From Chryseobacterium aquifrigidense (GTDB lineage Bacteria; Bacteroidota; Bacteroidia; Flavobacteriales; Weeksellaceae), in assembly GCF_006716485.1 (NCBI RefSeq), contig NZ_VFPD01000001.1, forward strand, positions 773,806-837,805: a stretch of 64,000 nucleotides of DNA. The letters are read 5' to 3'. The notes beneath the pieces were generated by a model. It was not told the DNA's origin and did no database searches. It was given only the letters and a program-made list of their open reading frames with translations. The position numbers were made by a program, and so were the translations under genes. Shown here in pieces: positions 17,364 through 26,216 of the stretch. Position 1 is the first letter of the stretch; every line of letters starts with the position of its first letter.

Positions 17364-18698
17364 TTAAAGAATTCCTATAATTGCTAATAGTCTGATATGA
17401 GTTACTTTTACGTTTGTTTGAGCTGTTGTCAGATTAAATTTTGCTTCCAATAAAGCGTTTTCAGCTTCCAAAAGATCGGTCAGTAACGATTCCTGATTCA
17501 TGTAGCTACTTCTGATAACACGGACGGTTTCTGTAGTTTTAATGATGTTTTGTTCTGCCATTTCCACGCTCTCCAAAGCCTGTTTTAGCTGTAAATAAGT
17601 TTCTTTTACCTGAAGAGAGATTTCGTCCTTCTTTATTTCTGCTTTTTCTTTAACCTGATTGCTGACAACGTGGGCACGAGCAATTGTATGTTTACTTTTA
17701 TACAGATTATCAATAGAATACTGTACTTTAATTCCTGTCTGACCAAATCCCCACAAGTCATTTGAATACGGATAAAAGGAAATCTGAGGATAGGTGTAAT
17801 TATAGTTAGAGTATAAAGAAACTTTTGGGAATAGTGTAGCTTTAATCTGTTTGATATTCAATTCGCTCAATTTGATATCACTAATAGCCATTTTGTATTC
17901 AGAAGATTGATTAAAAGCAATATCTGCATAATCATTATAGTCGTCATCTGCGATAGCATTTAAATCAATTTCATCTTCGTGTTTTATGGCAAGTTCCGTA
18001 TCATCTTCACGCCCCATCAGTATATTAAGTCGTTGTTTAGCAATTTCAATCTTTTTTTTGGTATCGGAAAGGCTAAGTTCCAGTTGCGATAACTTTACTG
18101 AGGTTCTCAGCACATCACTCTTTAGAACTGTACCGTTTTTATGAAGGCTTTCTATGAGTTTCAATTGTTTTTTTTCGGATTCAATTTCTGCAGTAAGAAA
18201 ATCATGGAAGTGAAGAAATTTATACAAATCAAAATAAGCAACGGACACATTGTATTTTACACTGTGCTTTTGCAGATCTACCTCATATTGTTTTCGTGTC
18301 TCTTCTTCCTTTTTCATGGCTATATTCCTTTTTTCTTTACCACCATTGAAGAGATTAAAGTTTAAATTGTAGCCTGCATCATATCCATAGCCTTTTATAG
18401 GCACATCCTGTGGAGAGGAGAATAATCCGTTGTCGTAAATCAGAAATTTGGAATTTGCCTTTATATTCCCGCTTACAGAAAGTTCCGGCAATAAACGATC
18501 TTTCGCTTCCAATATTTCTATTTTACTTTGCTGAAGATAGAGATCAGATAGTTTTAGTTGCCTGTTATTGAGTTCGGCCAACTTCCAGGTTTCTTCCAAA
18601 CTTAATGGTTTAATATTTTCTCTATTTTGAGCATACATTGGGGATGCAATTGACATCAGAACGATACCTAAAATAAGGGTTGTCTTGTAATGTTTCAT
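17364..18698 (-). CDS. TolC-family outer membrane efflux protein
   Basis: Seen: 444 residues with a signal peptide (MKHYKTTLILGIVLMSIASPMYAQ). There are two repeats of a long-helix/beta unit; PLSLEETWKLAELNN opens the first. AENALLEAKFNLTTAQTNV near the C-terminus is typical of the family. Known: TolC-type trimers form the outer-membrane exit duct of tripartite pumps. The start overlaps the end of a small upstream gene by four bases. Together with the HlyD and MFS genes it should form a complete efflux machine. Confidence 0.92.
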   Translation of the reverse strand: MKHYKTTLILGIVLMSIASPMYAQNRENIKPLSLEETWKLAELNNRQLKLSDLYLQQSKIEILEAKDRLLPELSVSGNIKANSKFLIYDNGLFSSPQDVPIKGYGYDAGYNLNFNLFNGGKEKRNIAMKKEEETRKQYEVDLQKHSVKYNVSVAYFDLYKFLHFHDFLTAEIESEKKQLKLIESLHKNGTVLKSDVLRTSVKLSQLELSLSDTKKKIEIAKQRLNILMGREDDTELAIKHEDEIDLNAIADDDYNDYADIAFNQSSEYKMAISDIKLSELNIKQIKATLFPKVSLYSNYNYTYPQISFYPYSNDLWGFGQTGIKVQYSIDNLYKSKHTIARAHVVSNQVKEKAEIKKDEISLQVKETYLQLKQALESVEMAEQNIIKTTETVRVIRSSYMNQESLLTDLLEAENALLEAKFNLTTAQTNVKVTHIRLLAIIGIL

Positions 18699-18937
18699 GA
18701 GTTCTTTTTAGATGATAGATTTTTCCTAGATAACCATTTCTTAACCAATTTTTTCAGCTCATCGAATGCAAGGGTTGCATCTATCATCGGCATAAAAGGA
18801 CTGGAATACGCATAAGCATACCAGTATATATTTGATTTGTCTATTTCTTCATGGGGTTGTAGTATTTTATCACTTGTTTTTTTATCTGGAATCTCAAGCG
18901 CAAAATTGCTGTTAGGATTTATGATTTTATGTTTCAT
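18695..18937 (-). CDS. Small protein of unknown function leading the efflux operon
   Basis: Seen: 80 residues, no signal peptide, with an aromatic stretch (NIYWYAYAYSSPFMPMID) and a basic C-terminus (KKLVKKWLSRKNLSSKKNS). It overlaps the TolC-like gene by four bases, which strongly suggests it is translated. A TAATTTTG box (-7 type) lies about 22 bases upstream of its ATG on the same strand. I do not recognise the family; a regulatory or accessory role in the pump operon is only a guess from position. Confidence 0.6.
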   Translation of the reverse strand: MKHKIINPNSNFALEIPDKKTSDKILQPHEEIDKSNIYWYAYAYSSPFMPMIDATLAFDELKKLVKKWLSRKNLSSKKNS

Positions 18938-18958
18938 AATGATTTAATTATTATACAG

Positions 18959-18966
18959 CAAAATTA
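18959..18966 (-). promoter_or_regulatory. -7 box of the efflux operon promoter
   Basis: Seen: TAATTTTG on the minus strand (CAAAATTA on the plus strand), fitting the Bacteroidetes TAnnTTTG consensus, about 22 bases before the ATG of the small gene that heads the operon. No convincing TTG element is seen at the expected distance upstream, so the promoter may depend on an activator such as the divergent AraC-type regulator (inference). Confidence 0.5.
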
Positions 18967-19012
18967 TTGAGCATACAATTTTTTGTTTTTATATAATTAG
19001 CCTAATATTTGT

Positions 19013-19020
19013 TATATTTG
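19013..19020 (+). promoter_or_regulatory. -7 box directly before the AraC-type regulator gene
   Basis: Seen: TATATTTG ends five bases before the ATG at 19026. With a TAnnTTTG box the transcript would begin at or next to the start codon, so the mRNA may be leaderless. The same arrangement occurs before the Y-family polymerase gene and the vsr gene in this window. Confidence 0.5.
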
Positions 19021-19025
19021 GCCAT

Positions 19026-19814
19026 ATGGACATCCTTAAACAACTTATCAGTATTGTGGATCAAAATCCTGATTCAATCATGGTGATGAGACAGCAGATG
19101 GAGCAGCGTCTGCCTGCCCATCAGCATGGTAAGGCTCAGCTGTTATTAGTTTATGGTGGGATTGCTTACCTGCAGACAGAAGAAAAGGATTTCTATATTC
19201 CATCTAATCATTACATCTGGATACCTAAAAATTATCCTCACAATCTGATGTTTAATACTAAGGATCTGTATATTATCAATATTTATTTTCCGGAAAAAAC
19301 AACTGAAGGTTTTTATGATGAATTGGGTATTTATCCAGTAAGTAAACTCGTTGCAGAAATGCTCTCATTTAGTGAAAAATGGCAGGGTGATTATTACAAA
19401 GGTTCATGGGAATTTGAATTTTTATCAACACTTAAAGGCACATTATCAAAAGAAAATCTTAAAAAATTTTCAATTCAACTTCCTACAACAGATGATGAGA
19501 GACTTAATTCGATAATCAATGGCTTTAGAAATCGGTTAAATGAAGACTTAACCTTGGAGAGTATGGCAAAGCAGTCGGGAATGAGTGTGAGAAGTCTAAC
19601 AAGATTATTCCAGACTAAACTGCACATTACATTTGTTCAATATTTAAAAATGTTGAGAATTATTCGGGCGATGGAATTAGTAAAAGATACAGATTTGAAT
19701 ATGACCGAAATAGCCTATGAAATTGGCTACTCTAATATATCTGCATTTAGCAATAATTTTCATCAAATGACTAATATGAGACCAACCCAATTTAAAGAAA
19801 TGTCAGGAGTCTGA
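19026..19814 (+). CDS. AraC-family transcriptional regulator of the efflux operon
   Basis: Seen: 262 residues. The N-terminal cupin-like half (about 1-100, with LPAHQHGKAQLLLV and YIWIPKNYPHNL) should bind the inducer. The C-terminal half has two HTH motifs (LTLESMAKQSGMSVRSLTRLFQ and NMTEIAYEIGYSNISAFSNNF), followed by MRPTQFKEMSG. Known: such regulators often activate a divergent efflux operon when a toxic compound is bound. The gene is divergent from the tripartite pump operon with 88 bases between start codons, so it very likely controls that operon and itself. Full length for the family. Confidence 0.9.
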   Translation: MDILKQLISIVDQNPDSIMVMRQQMEQRLPAHQHGKAQLLLVYGGIAYLQTEEKDFYIPSNHYIWIPKNYPHNLMFNTKDLYIINIYFPEKTTEGFYDELGIYPVSKLVAEMLSFSEKWQGDYYKGSWEFEFLSTLKGTLSKENLKKFSIQLPTTDDERLNSIINGFRNRLNEDLTLESMAKQSGMSVRSLTRLFQTKLHITFVQYLKMLRIIRAMELVKDTDLNMTEIAYEIGYSNISAFSNNFHQMTNMRPTQFKEMSGV

Positions 19815-19925
19815 TATTTCATTATTCTGAATGTATTTCTTAGGTTTGGAGAGAAGATATCTTTTCAAATGATTTTTCTCAATATCTTAAATAATGGTTT
19901 GCTTTAAGAGAAAATTATTGGTTTA

Positions 19926-21998
19926 CTATTGTTTCCTTTCAAATTCAAATGAGCTTTCAACTTTGTCATTCAAGATGATATGAGCATTAAAAGTTTTTCC
20001 TGACTTACTTTTCATTCCTTTTATTAATGAAGTTCTACCGCCATTAACGAGGCTTTCGATATCATGTAATGATATTTGGATACCGCAGATATTTCTAAAC
20101 TGCAACCAACTGCAATGATCATCAGGACACTTCACAATATGGTCATGAATAACCAAATACTGCGTTTTACATTTTGGACATCTAATATTGGGAAGATGAG
20201 GCTGTTCAATGGGAATCTGCAGTAATTCCTCAGTAACAGATTTTGTATAGCTTTCGATTTGCTTTTGAAATTCAGGTGCCTTTGATTCATTATTTTCTAT
20301 ACGCTGCATTTCTAATTCCCATTCTGCAGTTAAAGAAATATCAGCTATTTTTTTATCTTTTACGAGATCATGAACATATAGACCTTTATCAGTTGGGATG
20401 ATTGATTTTTTATCTCTTTTAATATAACCCCGATGAATTAACGTCTCAATAATAGATGCCCTTGTTGCAGGTGTGCCAATGCCTATATTTTTTAATATTT
20501 TCCGCTGTTCTGTTTCTTCAATATCTTTTCCTGCATTTTCCATTGCAGACAATAGGCTTCCTTCAGTATAAAGACTTGGAGCGTGGGTTTTCTTTTCGAG
20601 GATCGAAATCTTTTTAATTTTGAGTTCTGCACCTTCCTTAATCTCAGGCAACTCCTCAACCAACTCCAAATCATCTGAAGAAATACCGGTGATATTACGC
20701 CAACCTTTTTGTAAGATTTTACATCCCTGAGCTGCAAAATCAAAATGAAGCACCAATAAACCAATATTTGTTATTTCTTTTATACAAGGCTGTGAAATAG
20801 CCTCCAGTAATCGAAAAGCAATCAGTTCATAAATCGCATTTTCTTTCGCCGTAAGTGCTGAGGGTATTTTTTCAGTAGTGAGCAGCCCATGATGATCAGT
20901 AACCTTAACATCATTCACAATTCTTTTGCTGAAGTTTCCCCAAGGAAGGGAACCCGCTGCCTTTTTATAGGGTTCTTTTTCCTGAAGAATTCTGATGAGA
21001 TCAGGTATTTCCGGCCATAGATCTTCCGGAATGTATTGACTTCCCGTTCGGGGATAGGTAATAAATTTATTCTCATAGAGACTCTGAGCAATATTCAGCG
21101 TTTCCTCTGCACTGAAATTTAATCTCTTGTTTGCTTCTTTTTGAAGACCTGTTAAATCAAAAAGGAGAGGAGGTTGCTCTTTTACCGTTTTTACATCAAT
21201 GGAGGTAATTGTTGCTGTTGTCGGGTTTCTTTCCAATGCTTTTACAATATCTTCAGCTTGTTTTTTTTCTGTGAATTTTAGTTTACCAAGACTTTTAAAT
21301 TCTATATAATCTTTTTGATGACGTAATTCAATCTGGCAGTATTTTTGGCTGATGAAGTTTTTGTGTTCCTGATAACGTTTGCAGATTAAACCCAATGTCG
21401 GAGTCTGAACCCTGCCTAAGGAATATAATCCGCTACCTGCGGCTATCGTCAATGCCTGAGTGGTATTAATACCCAATAACCAGTCAGCCCTGCTTCTGCA
21501 CTGACCCGCATAAAATAAGCCATCATACTGACCTCCGGGTTTTAAATTTTGAAAACCTGTTTTAATGGCTTTTTGTGTTAAGGAACTGATCCATAGCCTT
21601 TCAAACGGTTTTTTGCAATTCAGATATTCATAGATATACCTAAAGATAAGCTCTCCTTCTCTTCCTGCATCTGTAGCGACAATAATACGTTCACCTGCAT
21701 CGAATAACTTTTCAATGATTTTCAGTTGTTTGGATGCTCCCGTGTCCAATATAAATTGCTCACCCTTTTTTACTTTTCTGATGGTTAATTTGAAAGATTC
21801 GGGTATAATAGGTAAAGCTTGTTTACTAAAACCTGAAATGCCGTAATCTTCAGGCATCGCCAATGCCAGTAAATGGCCAAAAGACCAGGTAACGGCGTAG
21901 CCATTACCTGTTAAATATCCGTCGTTCTTTTCAGTTGCTCCCAAGACCATCGCTATTTCTCTGGCAACACTGGGCTTTTCTGCTAATACTACTTTCAT
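19926..21998 (-). CDS. topB: DNA topoisomerase III (type IA)
   Basis: Seen: 690 residues. The TOPRIM start (MKVVLAEKPSVAREIAMVLGA) is followed by DAGREGELIFRYIY, and the active-site region is KFITYPRTGSQYIPED with the catalytic Tyr in TYPRT. A Cys pair plus Cys/His (CPKCKTQY, CPDDHC) near residue 605-630 looks like a zinc finger. The last 50 residues form a C-terminal repeat module (SLIKGMKSKSGKTFNAHIIL). Known: TopB-type enzymes decatenate and relax single-stranded-containing DNA and are standard in Bacteroidetes conjugative elements. It lies 23 bases after the DUF3945 gene, with which it shares the C-terminal module. Confidence 0.93.
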   Translation of the reverse strand: MKVVLAEKPSVAREIAMVLGATEKNDGYLTGNGYAVTWSFGHLLALAMPEDYGISGFSKQALPIIPESFKLTIRKVKKGEQFILDTGASKQLKIIEKLFDAGERIIVATDAGREGELIFRYIYEYLNCKKPFERLWISSLTQKAIKTGFQNLKPGGQYDGLFYAGQCRSRADWLLGINTTQALTIAAGSGLYSLGRVQTPTLGLICKRYQEHKNFISQKYCQIELRHQKDYIEFKSLGKLKFTEKKQAEDIVKALERNPTTATITSIDVKTVKEQPPLLFDLTGLQKEANKRLNFSAEETLNIAQSLYENKFITYPRTGSQYIPEDLWPEIPDLIRILQEKEPYKKAAGSLPWGNFSKRIVNDVKVTDHHGLLTTEKIPSALTAKENAIYELIAFRLLEAISQPCIKEITNIGLLVLHFDFAAQGCKILQKGWRNITGISSDDLELVEELPEIKEGAELKIKKISILEKKTHAPSLYTEGSLLSAMENAGKDIEETEQRKILKNIGIGTPATRASIIETLIHRGYIKRDKKSIIPTDKGLYVHDLVKDKKIADISLTAEWELEMQRIENNESKAPEFQKQIESYTKSVTEELLQIPIEQPHLPNIRCPKCKTQYLVIHDHIVKCPDDHCSWLQFRNICGIQISLHDIESLVNGGRTSLIKGMKSKSGKTFNAHIILNDKVESSFEFERKQ

Positions 21999-22021
21999 AC
22001 CGATCGTTATTAAAGTTTACA

Positions 22022-23410
22022 TCAGACACCTCGCCTTCTTGCACGAGACTGAGGTTTATCCTGTTTTGCCTGCTGACTTTTATCTTTAGGGGTTTGTTGC
22101 CCTTTCTGTAAAGGTTCTTTTAAATTCTTAGTCGCTTCATTGGTTTTACCTTCTGAGTTAACTGCTGTTTGTGTTTTGTGTTCCTCCATAGGTTTTGCCT
22201 GTTCTCTGACTTTATTTGGATTTTGAAACGAAAAATCTACTTTTCCTGTCTCCTGATTAAGGGTGATATATCCCTGATAAGGCTGACCTTTTTTATCCAG
22301 CAGTCCATCAAGATAGATGGTTTGCCCACCTTTAAATTTCTCATACTGTTCATCACTTAAATCCTTGCCTCTGAATGTTTTTGGAATTTCCGAGTGAGAT
22401 TGTTGTTGATGCTCTTTATGATCAAACAGAAATTCCACATATTTTTTATCAGCATTAAACTGAACATGTGCATTAAAGGGTTCTCCTTTGGTAGAAATCA
22501 TGCCTTCCAGATAGAGAGCTTTACCTTCTATCAAAGTTTGTTTTTGCTCTTCATTTAATTTGATACCTTTAATCTCATCGGGAATTTTGATATTTTCAAC
22601 TTTGTAAGCAACCAGTTCATTCGTCAGACGGTCTCTGCTGATAACGGAAGGAATAATTTCATCAGTCTTTGGATTAATAAGCTCAACAACACGTCCCATA
22701 TTACCGTTTTCCATTAAATTTTTTTTGTCTTCTGCAGTAAACTCATGACCCAGAAACTTGAAATTGAAATTGGGTTCTTTTCTGATTCCATGAATATTGA
22801 TGACCACATCTCCGGCATCATTGGTATTCAGTGAAAGCCGGGCATCCATTCTGGTAAGGGCTGTTCCTAGATTGATGGTAACAGGAACAAGACCATTGGT
22901 TTTAAATCCTTTTAACATAGGATCTAAAGCATTTGCTTTTTCTAATTTTTCTTGAGTTAAGCCAAATTTTGACATCGTATTCCAGTCGATTTGATCAGCA
23001 GAATACTGATACTCTTTTTCTGATAAAGGGGTTGTACTCATTGTATTGGTATTTGGGGTTAATATTTTGTAAGTGTTTAGAAATTCTTCACCCTCAGTAC
23101 TGGGGTGGGTAAGGTGATGCTGGATCTGTTTTCCTATATTTTCTGATTCTTTAAGTGGCGATTTAAAAAAGTTGAACAGAGTCGGATTTTTAAGTTGACT
23201 CAAAAAATTGGAGAAAAAGTTGGAGAATAGATCACCCTGTTTATCAATCTTTAGAAATTGATTTTGATTCTTCTTGGTGTTAGGTACTGTTTTTAAATCT
23301 CCTTTATCGTCCACTGTTTTCACAGCTTCAATCTTATTGGTTTTGGGATTGAAAACCAATAGAATATTGATTAAAGAAGGATCCGGTTGAGTGTTTTGAA
23401 TATCTTCCAT
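22022..23410 (-). CDS. DUF4099/DUF3945 domain protein
   Basis: Seen: 462 residues. The N-terminal part includes NILLVFNPKTNKIEAV. The middle DUF4099-like part has IDWNTMSKFGLTQEKLEKAN. There are then tandem DUF3945-like modules (LNEEQKQTLIEGKALYLEGM and LSDEQYEKFKGGQTIYLDGL, each followed by a G-x-P-[FY] and a beta segment). The tail is basic and Gln/Lys-rich, ending in RARRRGV. Known: such proteins sit beside topoisomerase genes in Bacteroidetes elements; their function is not established. The repeated module resembles the last domain of the TopB next door, suggesting both bind the same kind of nucleic acid (inference). Confidence 0.82.
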   Translation of the reverse strand: MEDIQNTQPDPSLINILLVFNPKTNKIEAVKTVDDKGDLKTVPNTKKNQNQFLKIDKQGDLFSNFFSNFLSQLKNPTLFNFFKSPLKESENIGKQIQHHLTHPSTEGEEFLNTYKILTPNTNTMSTTPLSEKEYQYSADQIDWNTMSKFGLTQEKLEKANALDPMLKGFKTNGLVPVTINLGTALTRMDARLSLNTNDAGDVVINIHGIRKEPNFNFKFLGHEFTAEDKKNLMENGNMGRVVELINPKTDEIIPSVISRDRLTNELVAYKVENIKIPDEIKGIKLNEEQKQTLIEGKALYLEGMISTKGEPFNAHVQFNADKKYVEFLFDHKEHQQQSHSEIPKTFRGKDLSDEQYEKFKGGQTIYLDGLLDKKGQPYQGYITLNQETGKVDFSFQNPNKVREQAKPMEEHKTQTAVNSEGKTNEATKNLKEPLQKGQQTPKDKSQQAKQDKPQSRARRRGV

Positions 23411-23508
23411 GATGCTAAATATTTAATTTAACATCGAAGGTAGCGGACTAAATTTGTTAAGAAAATAGGTTGGAATGAAGTGGAAGCCTTTGGCTGTAAA
23501 AGGTTGAA

Positions 23509-24123
23509 TCAGATATTGTTAATTAATCTGAAAGTAAGATTGATGCGCTCTTTCATAGGAGTGGCTGATTTAGCAATTCGATGCTCCCAGTTTTCCTGTA
23601 AATCACCTTTCATAATAAGCAAAGAACCATGGGGAAGCGGCAGACTGTATTTACTCTGATGATGGTCTTTCTTTCTGAAATCGAAATTCCTGGTTTGTCC
23701 GAGACTTATTGAAGCAATAACCGGTCGTTTCCCATATCTGCTTTCTTTGTCCCTATGCCATGCAACAGAATCATTGTTATCTCTGTACAGGTTCAACAAT
23801 ACACCATTAAATCTGTATCCGAACTCATTTTCAATTCTTTCTTTTAACGAAAGTAGTTCCGAGGTCCATGAATTAGTTTTTGAGGAGTTGCTGTCTGCGG
23901 GTTGATAAGATTTCTTATCATCACCGTACCATGCTGTTAATCTCGGAGTCAGAACCATTTTGTCATACATCTTTTGAGTACGCTGTTCCCAAGGAGTATT
24001 TTCTAATAGTGATGCTTGAAGTGTATCCGCCTCTTCCGCACTTAAAAAATGCTCCTTGTATTCCAAAAGATCTTTTGGAAATTCATAAAATTCTTCTGCA
24101 TCGAATAAACTGAGTTGGCTCAT
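23509..24123 (-). CDS. alkB: AlkB-type 2-oxoglutarate/Fe(II) dioxygenase, DNA alkylation repair
   Basis: Seen: 204 residues. The iron ligands are present: HxD in VAWHRDKES and a distal His in NWEHRIAKS, with RINLTFRLI supplying the 2-oxoglutarate-binding arginine pattern. LNLYRDNNDSVAWH is the usual AlkB nucleotide-lid context. Known: AlkB enzymes remove methyl groups from N1-methyladenine and N3-methylcytosine in DNA or RNA. It follows an S24 repressor gene in the same orientation and sits beside two polymerases, so it belongs to a damage-tolerance cassette. Normal length. Confidence 0.9.
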   Translation of the reverse strand: MSQLSLFDAEEFYEFPKDLLEYKEHFLSAEEADTLQASLLENTPWEQRTQKMYDKMVLTPRLTAWYGDDKKSYQPADSNSSKTNSWTSELLSLKERIENEFGYRFNGVLLNLYRDNNDSVAWHRDKESRYGKRPVIASISLGQTRNFDFRKKDHHQSKYSLPLPHGSLLIMKGDLQENWEHRIAKSATPMKERINLTFRLINNI

Positions 24124-24159
24124 TGTGATATTTCATTAAAATATTTATCTTTACAATAA

Positions 24160-24216
24160 CCCGTTAACACGGGATTTTTTTTCATCATTTGTGTTTTTAC
24201 TTCCCTTCGGGGAAGT
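24160..24216. terminator. Two hairpins between the repressor and alkB genes
   Basis: Seen: CCCGT-TAAC-ACGGG (24160-24173) followed by A and eight T on the plus strand, and ACTTCCC-TTCG-GGGAAGT (24199-24216) ending one base before the repressor gene stop codon (24218) and followed by TTTATTTTG. The second is a likely terminator or 3' end for the leftward repressor gene. The T-runs favour termination of rightward transcripts, although no rightward gene is nearby. Both could also reduce read-through into alkB. Confidence 0.5.
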
Positions 24217-24217
24217 T

Positions 24218-25000
24218 TTATTTTGTTTTCATGCTAAGCAGCCTTTTTTCTAGATTACTGATACTCCTTTTGGCATCATCGACCAGATTTTTCAGACTCT
24301 CCTCATCAGGTAGATAATGCGGTTTGTAGTCCTGAGGTAAAATTCCTCTGACATACCGCCATATTTCCACGACATCTTTAAGAAAAATATCATATGGCTC
24401 ATAAAACATATTATCTGCAGCTACAGTAATTGTTCTGGAATTTCGTTTAACAAAAGTTTTATAGGTGATTCCCTCAGTCGTAACAAAAATATATTCTTTT
24501 TTGGCTTTGAGATCTTCAGGTCTTTCAACATATTCCCCAATAATAATTGACTGATCTGCAAAAGGAGGCATAGAATCTCCATCTGCAAGGAAAGCTCTGA
24601 ACTTACCGTTTTTCAGAAACGGAAGCTGCATCTTCTGAAGGCTTTCCATATATTCAGGGTCGCTGTATCCGTTTAAATAACCCATAGAAGCTTTTTGAGG
24701 AACAATCTCAATAAAATTATCGCCATTTGAATCTACTACAACTGGTAAAATAATTTTATTACCCGGAAGTTTAACAATATCATCTAAAGGAAACTTACGA
24801 ATATCAATACTGACCAGTAAATCAATACTGACCTTATGATACTTTGAAATCCTTAATAAGATTTCTATCGGTGGTTCAGAGCGACCATCTTCGTACTTCG
24901 CATACCGCTCACGGGTAATGGTAAGGTCAGCTGAAATCTTTGCCTGAGAGATTTTCTTCTGATCTCTCAGAAACCTGATGTTTTCTGAAAAAATTGACAT
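24218..25000 (-). CDS. XRE/S24-type repressor of the mutagenesis cassette
   Basis: Seen: 260 residues. The N-terminal HTH is at about residues 5-60 (ISQAKISADLTITRERYAKYEDGRSEPP). The C-terminal S24 serine-protease fold has catalytic Ser in LADGDSMPPF and a probable catalytic Lys in GITYKTFVKR. No Ala-Gly cleavage site is obvious between the domains, so LexA-type self-cleavage is not assured. Known: such proteins repress SOS-like genes until damage. The start codon abuts a perfect 17-bp palindrome lying over the expected transcription start, so the gene is probably self-repressed and also represses the divergent polymerase genes. Confidence 0.87.
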   Translation of the reverse strand: MSIFSENIRFLRDQKKISQAKISADLTITRERYAKYEDGRSEPPIEILLRISKYHKVSIDLLVSIDIRKFPLDDIVKLPGNKIILPVVVDSNGDNFIEIVPQKASMGYLNGYSDPEYMESLQKMQLPFLKNGKFRAFLADGDSMPPFADQSIIIGEYVERPEDLKAKKEYIFVTTEGITYKTFVKRNSRTITVAADNMFYEPYDIFLKDVVEIWRYVRGILPQDYKPHYLPDEESLKNLVDDAKRSISNLEKRLLSMKTK

Positions 25001-25017
25001 TGGTATAATTTATACCA
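25001..25017. promoter_or_regulatory. Perfect 17-bp palindromic operator
   Basis: Seen: TGGTATAA-T-TTATACCA, directly against the repressor start codon. On the minus strand a TATATTTG -7 box (25019-25026) lies just upstream, so the operator would cover the +1 region of the repressor transcript. It is the natural binding site for the S24 repressor and also lies about 45 bp from the divergent polymerase start. Confidence 0.7.
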
Positions 25018-25036
25018 GCAAATATATAAATTTTGA

Positions 25037-25059
25037 GACAAATAGTATCTAATTTTGTC
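25037..25059 (+). promoter_or_regulatory. -7 box and second inverted repeat before the Y-family polymerase
   Basis: Seen: TAATTTTG at 25050-25057 fits TAnnTTTG and ends four bases before the ATG at 25062, suggesting a leaderless or near-leaderless transcript. GACAAA (25037-25042) and TTTGTC (25054-25059) form an inverted repeat with an 11-base spacer that overlaps this box, a possible second regulator site. Confidence 0.45.
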
Positions 25060-25061
25060 GC

Positions 25062-26204
25062 ATGAATCGTTCGATAGTACATATGGATCTGGATACTTTT
25101 TTCGTCTCTTGCGAACGGAAAAAGAATTCAGAATTGGCGGGAAGACCGATCATCATTGGAGGTGGTGACCGTGGGGTTGTTGCATCCTGCTCATACGAAA
25201 CACGATTCTTTGGCGTACGATCGGCTATGCCCATCAAGATGGCTTTACGCTTATGCCCTGAAGCAATGGTGATCAAAGGTGATATGGATATGTATCTTAA
25301 CATGTCTCAGCTTGTTACCGAAGTAATCAGAGATAAAGTTCCGGTAATGGAAAAAGCAAGTATTGATGAGTTCTATCTTGATCTCTCAGGAATGGATAAG
25401 TTTTTTGGTTGTTATAAATGGACTCAGGAAGTCGCACAGGCAGTTACAGACAATACAGGGCTTCCCATCAGTTTTGCACTTTCTACCAATAAGACCGTGG
25501 CTAAAATAGGTACTGGTGAATCTAAACCTGTCGGAAAACTTGAGGTTAAAGAAAAAGATGTGCAGCCTTTTCTGAATCCTTTATCTATTAAGAAGATTCC
25601 CATGGTAGGCAATGAGACATTCCAGTTACTGTCAAGATTAGGAGTCCGTACCATTGAAACGCTTTCCCAGACGCCGCCTGACGTATTGCAGCAGCTGATT
25701 GGCAAAAACGGAACAGTGCTCTGGAAAAAAGCCAATGGGATTGATGAAACGCCAGTCATGCAGTATTCTGAAAGAAAATCCATTTCTACGGAAGATACCT
25801 TTTCACAGGATACCATTGATGTGTTTGCTGTGAGAAGTATTCTTTCGGGAATGGTGGAAAAGCTATGCTATCAGCTAAGGGAAGAGAAATGGCTTACTTC
25901 CACAGTGGTGGTAAAAATCCGCTATTCCAACTTTGATACGGAAACAAAGCAATGCAGAATCCCTCATACTTCAGCTGATCATACCTTACTGAAATATGTA
26001 CTTGAAATGTTCAATAAACTTTATACCAGAAGGATCAGGATCAGAATGGTGGGTGTAAAATTTACCAACCTCGTTCATGGATGCCACCAGATGAATCTCT
26101 TTGAAGATACTGAGGAACAGATCTCACTGTATCAGGCAATGGACAAAATTAAAAACAGGTTTGGTACAACCAGTGTATGCAGGGCTTCAGGTTTAATACG
26201 TTAA
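25062..26204 (+). CDS. Y-family DNA polymerase (DinB/Pol IV-like)
   Basis: Seen: 380 residues. The palm carries HMDLDTFFVSCE (Asp-9) and KASIDEFYLDLSG near residue 100, giving the expected Asp/Asp-Glu catalytic set. SYETRFFGVRSAMP is the classical fingers motif, and a thumb with a helix-hairpin-helix (LLSRLGVRTIETLSQ) and a little-finger domain follow. No C-terminal beta-clamp motif is obvious. Known: Y-family polymerases copy across DNA lesions at the cost of fidelity. The gene lies 12 bases before the DnaE-like gene, so they are probably co-expressed and act together. Confidence 0.93.
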   Translation: MNRSIVHMDLDTFFVSCERKKNSELAGRPIIIGGGDRGVVASCSYETRFFGVRSAMPIKMALRLCPEAMVIKGDMDMYLNMSQLVTEVIRDKVPVMEKASIDEFYLDLSGMDKFFGCYKWTQEVAQAVTDNTGLPISFALSTNKTVAKIGTGESKPVGKLEVKEKDVQPFLNPLSIKKIPMVGNETFQLLSRLGVRTIETLSQTPPDVLQQLIGKNGTVLWKKANGIDETPVMQYSERKSISTEDTFSQDTIDVFAVRSILSGMVEKLCYQLREEKWLTSTVVVKIRYSNFDTETKQCRIPHTSADHTLLKYVLEMFNKLYTRRIRIRMVGVKFTNLVHGCHQMNLFEDTEEQISLYQAMDKIKNRFGTTSVCRASGLIR

Positions 26205-26216
26205 AAATTTTAGGTT

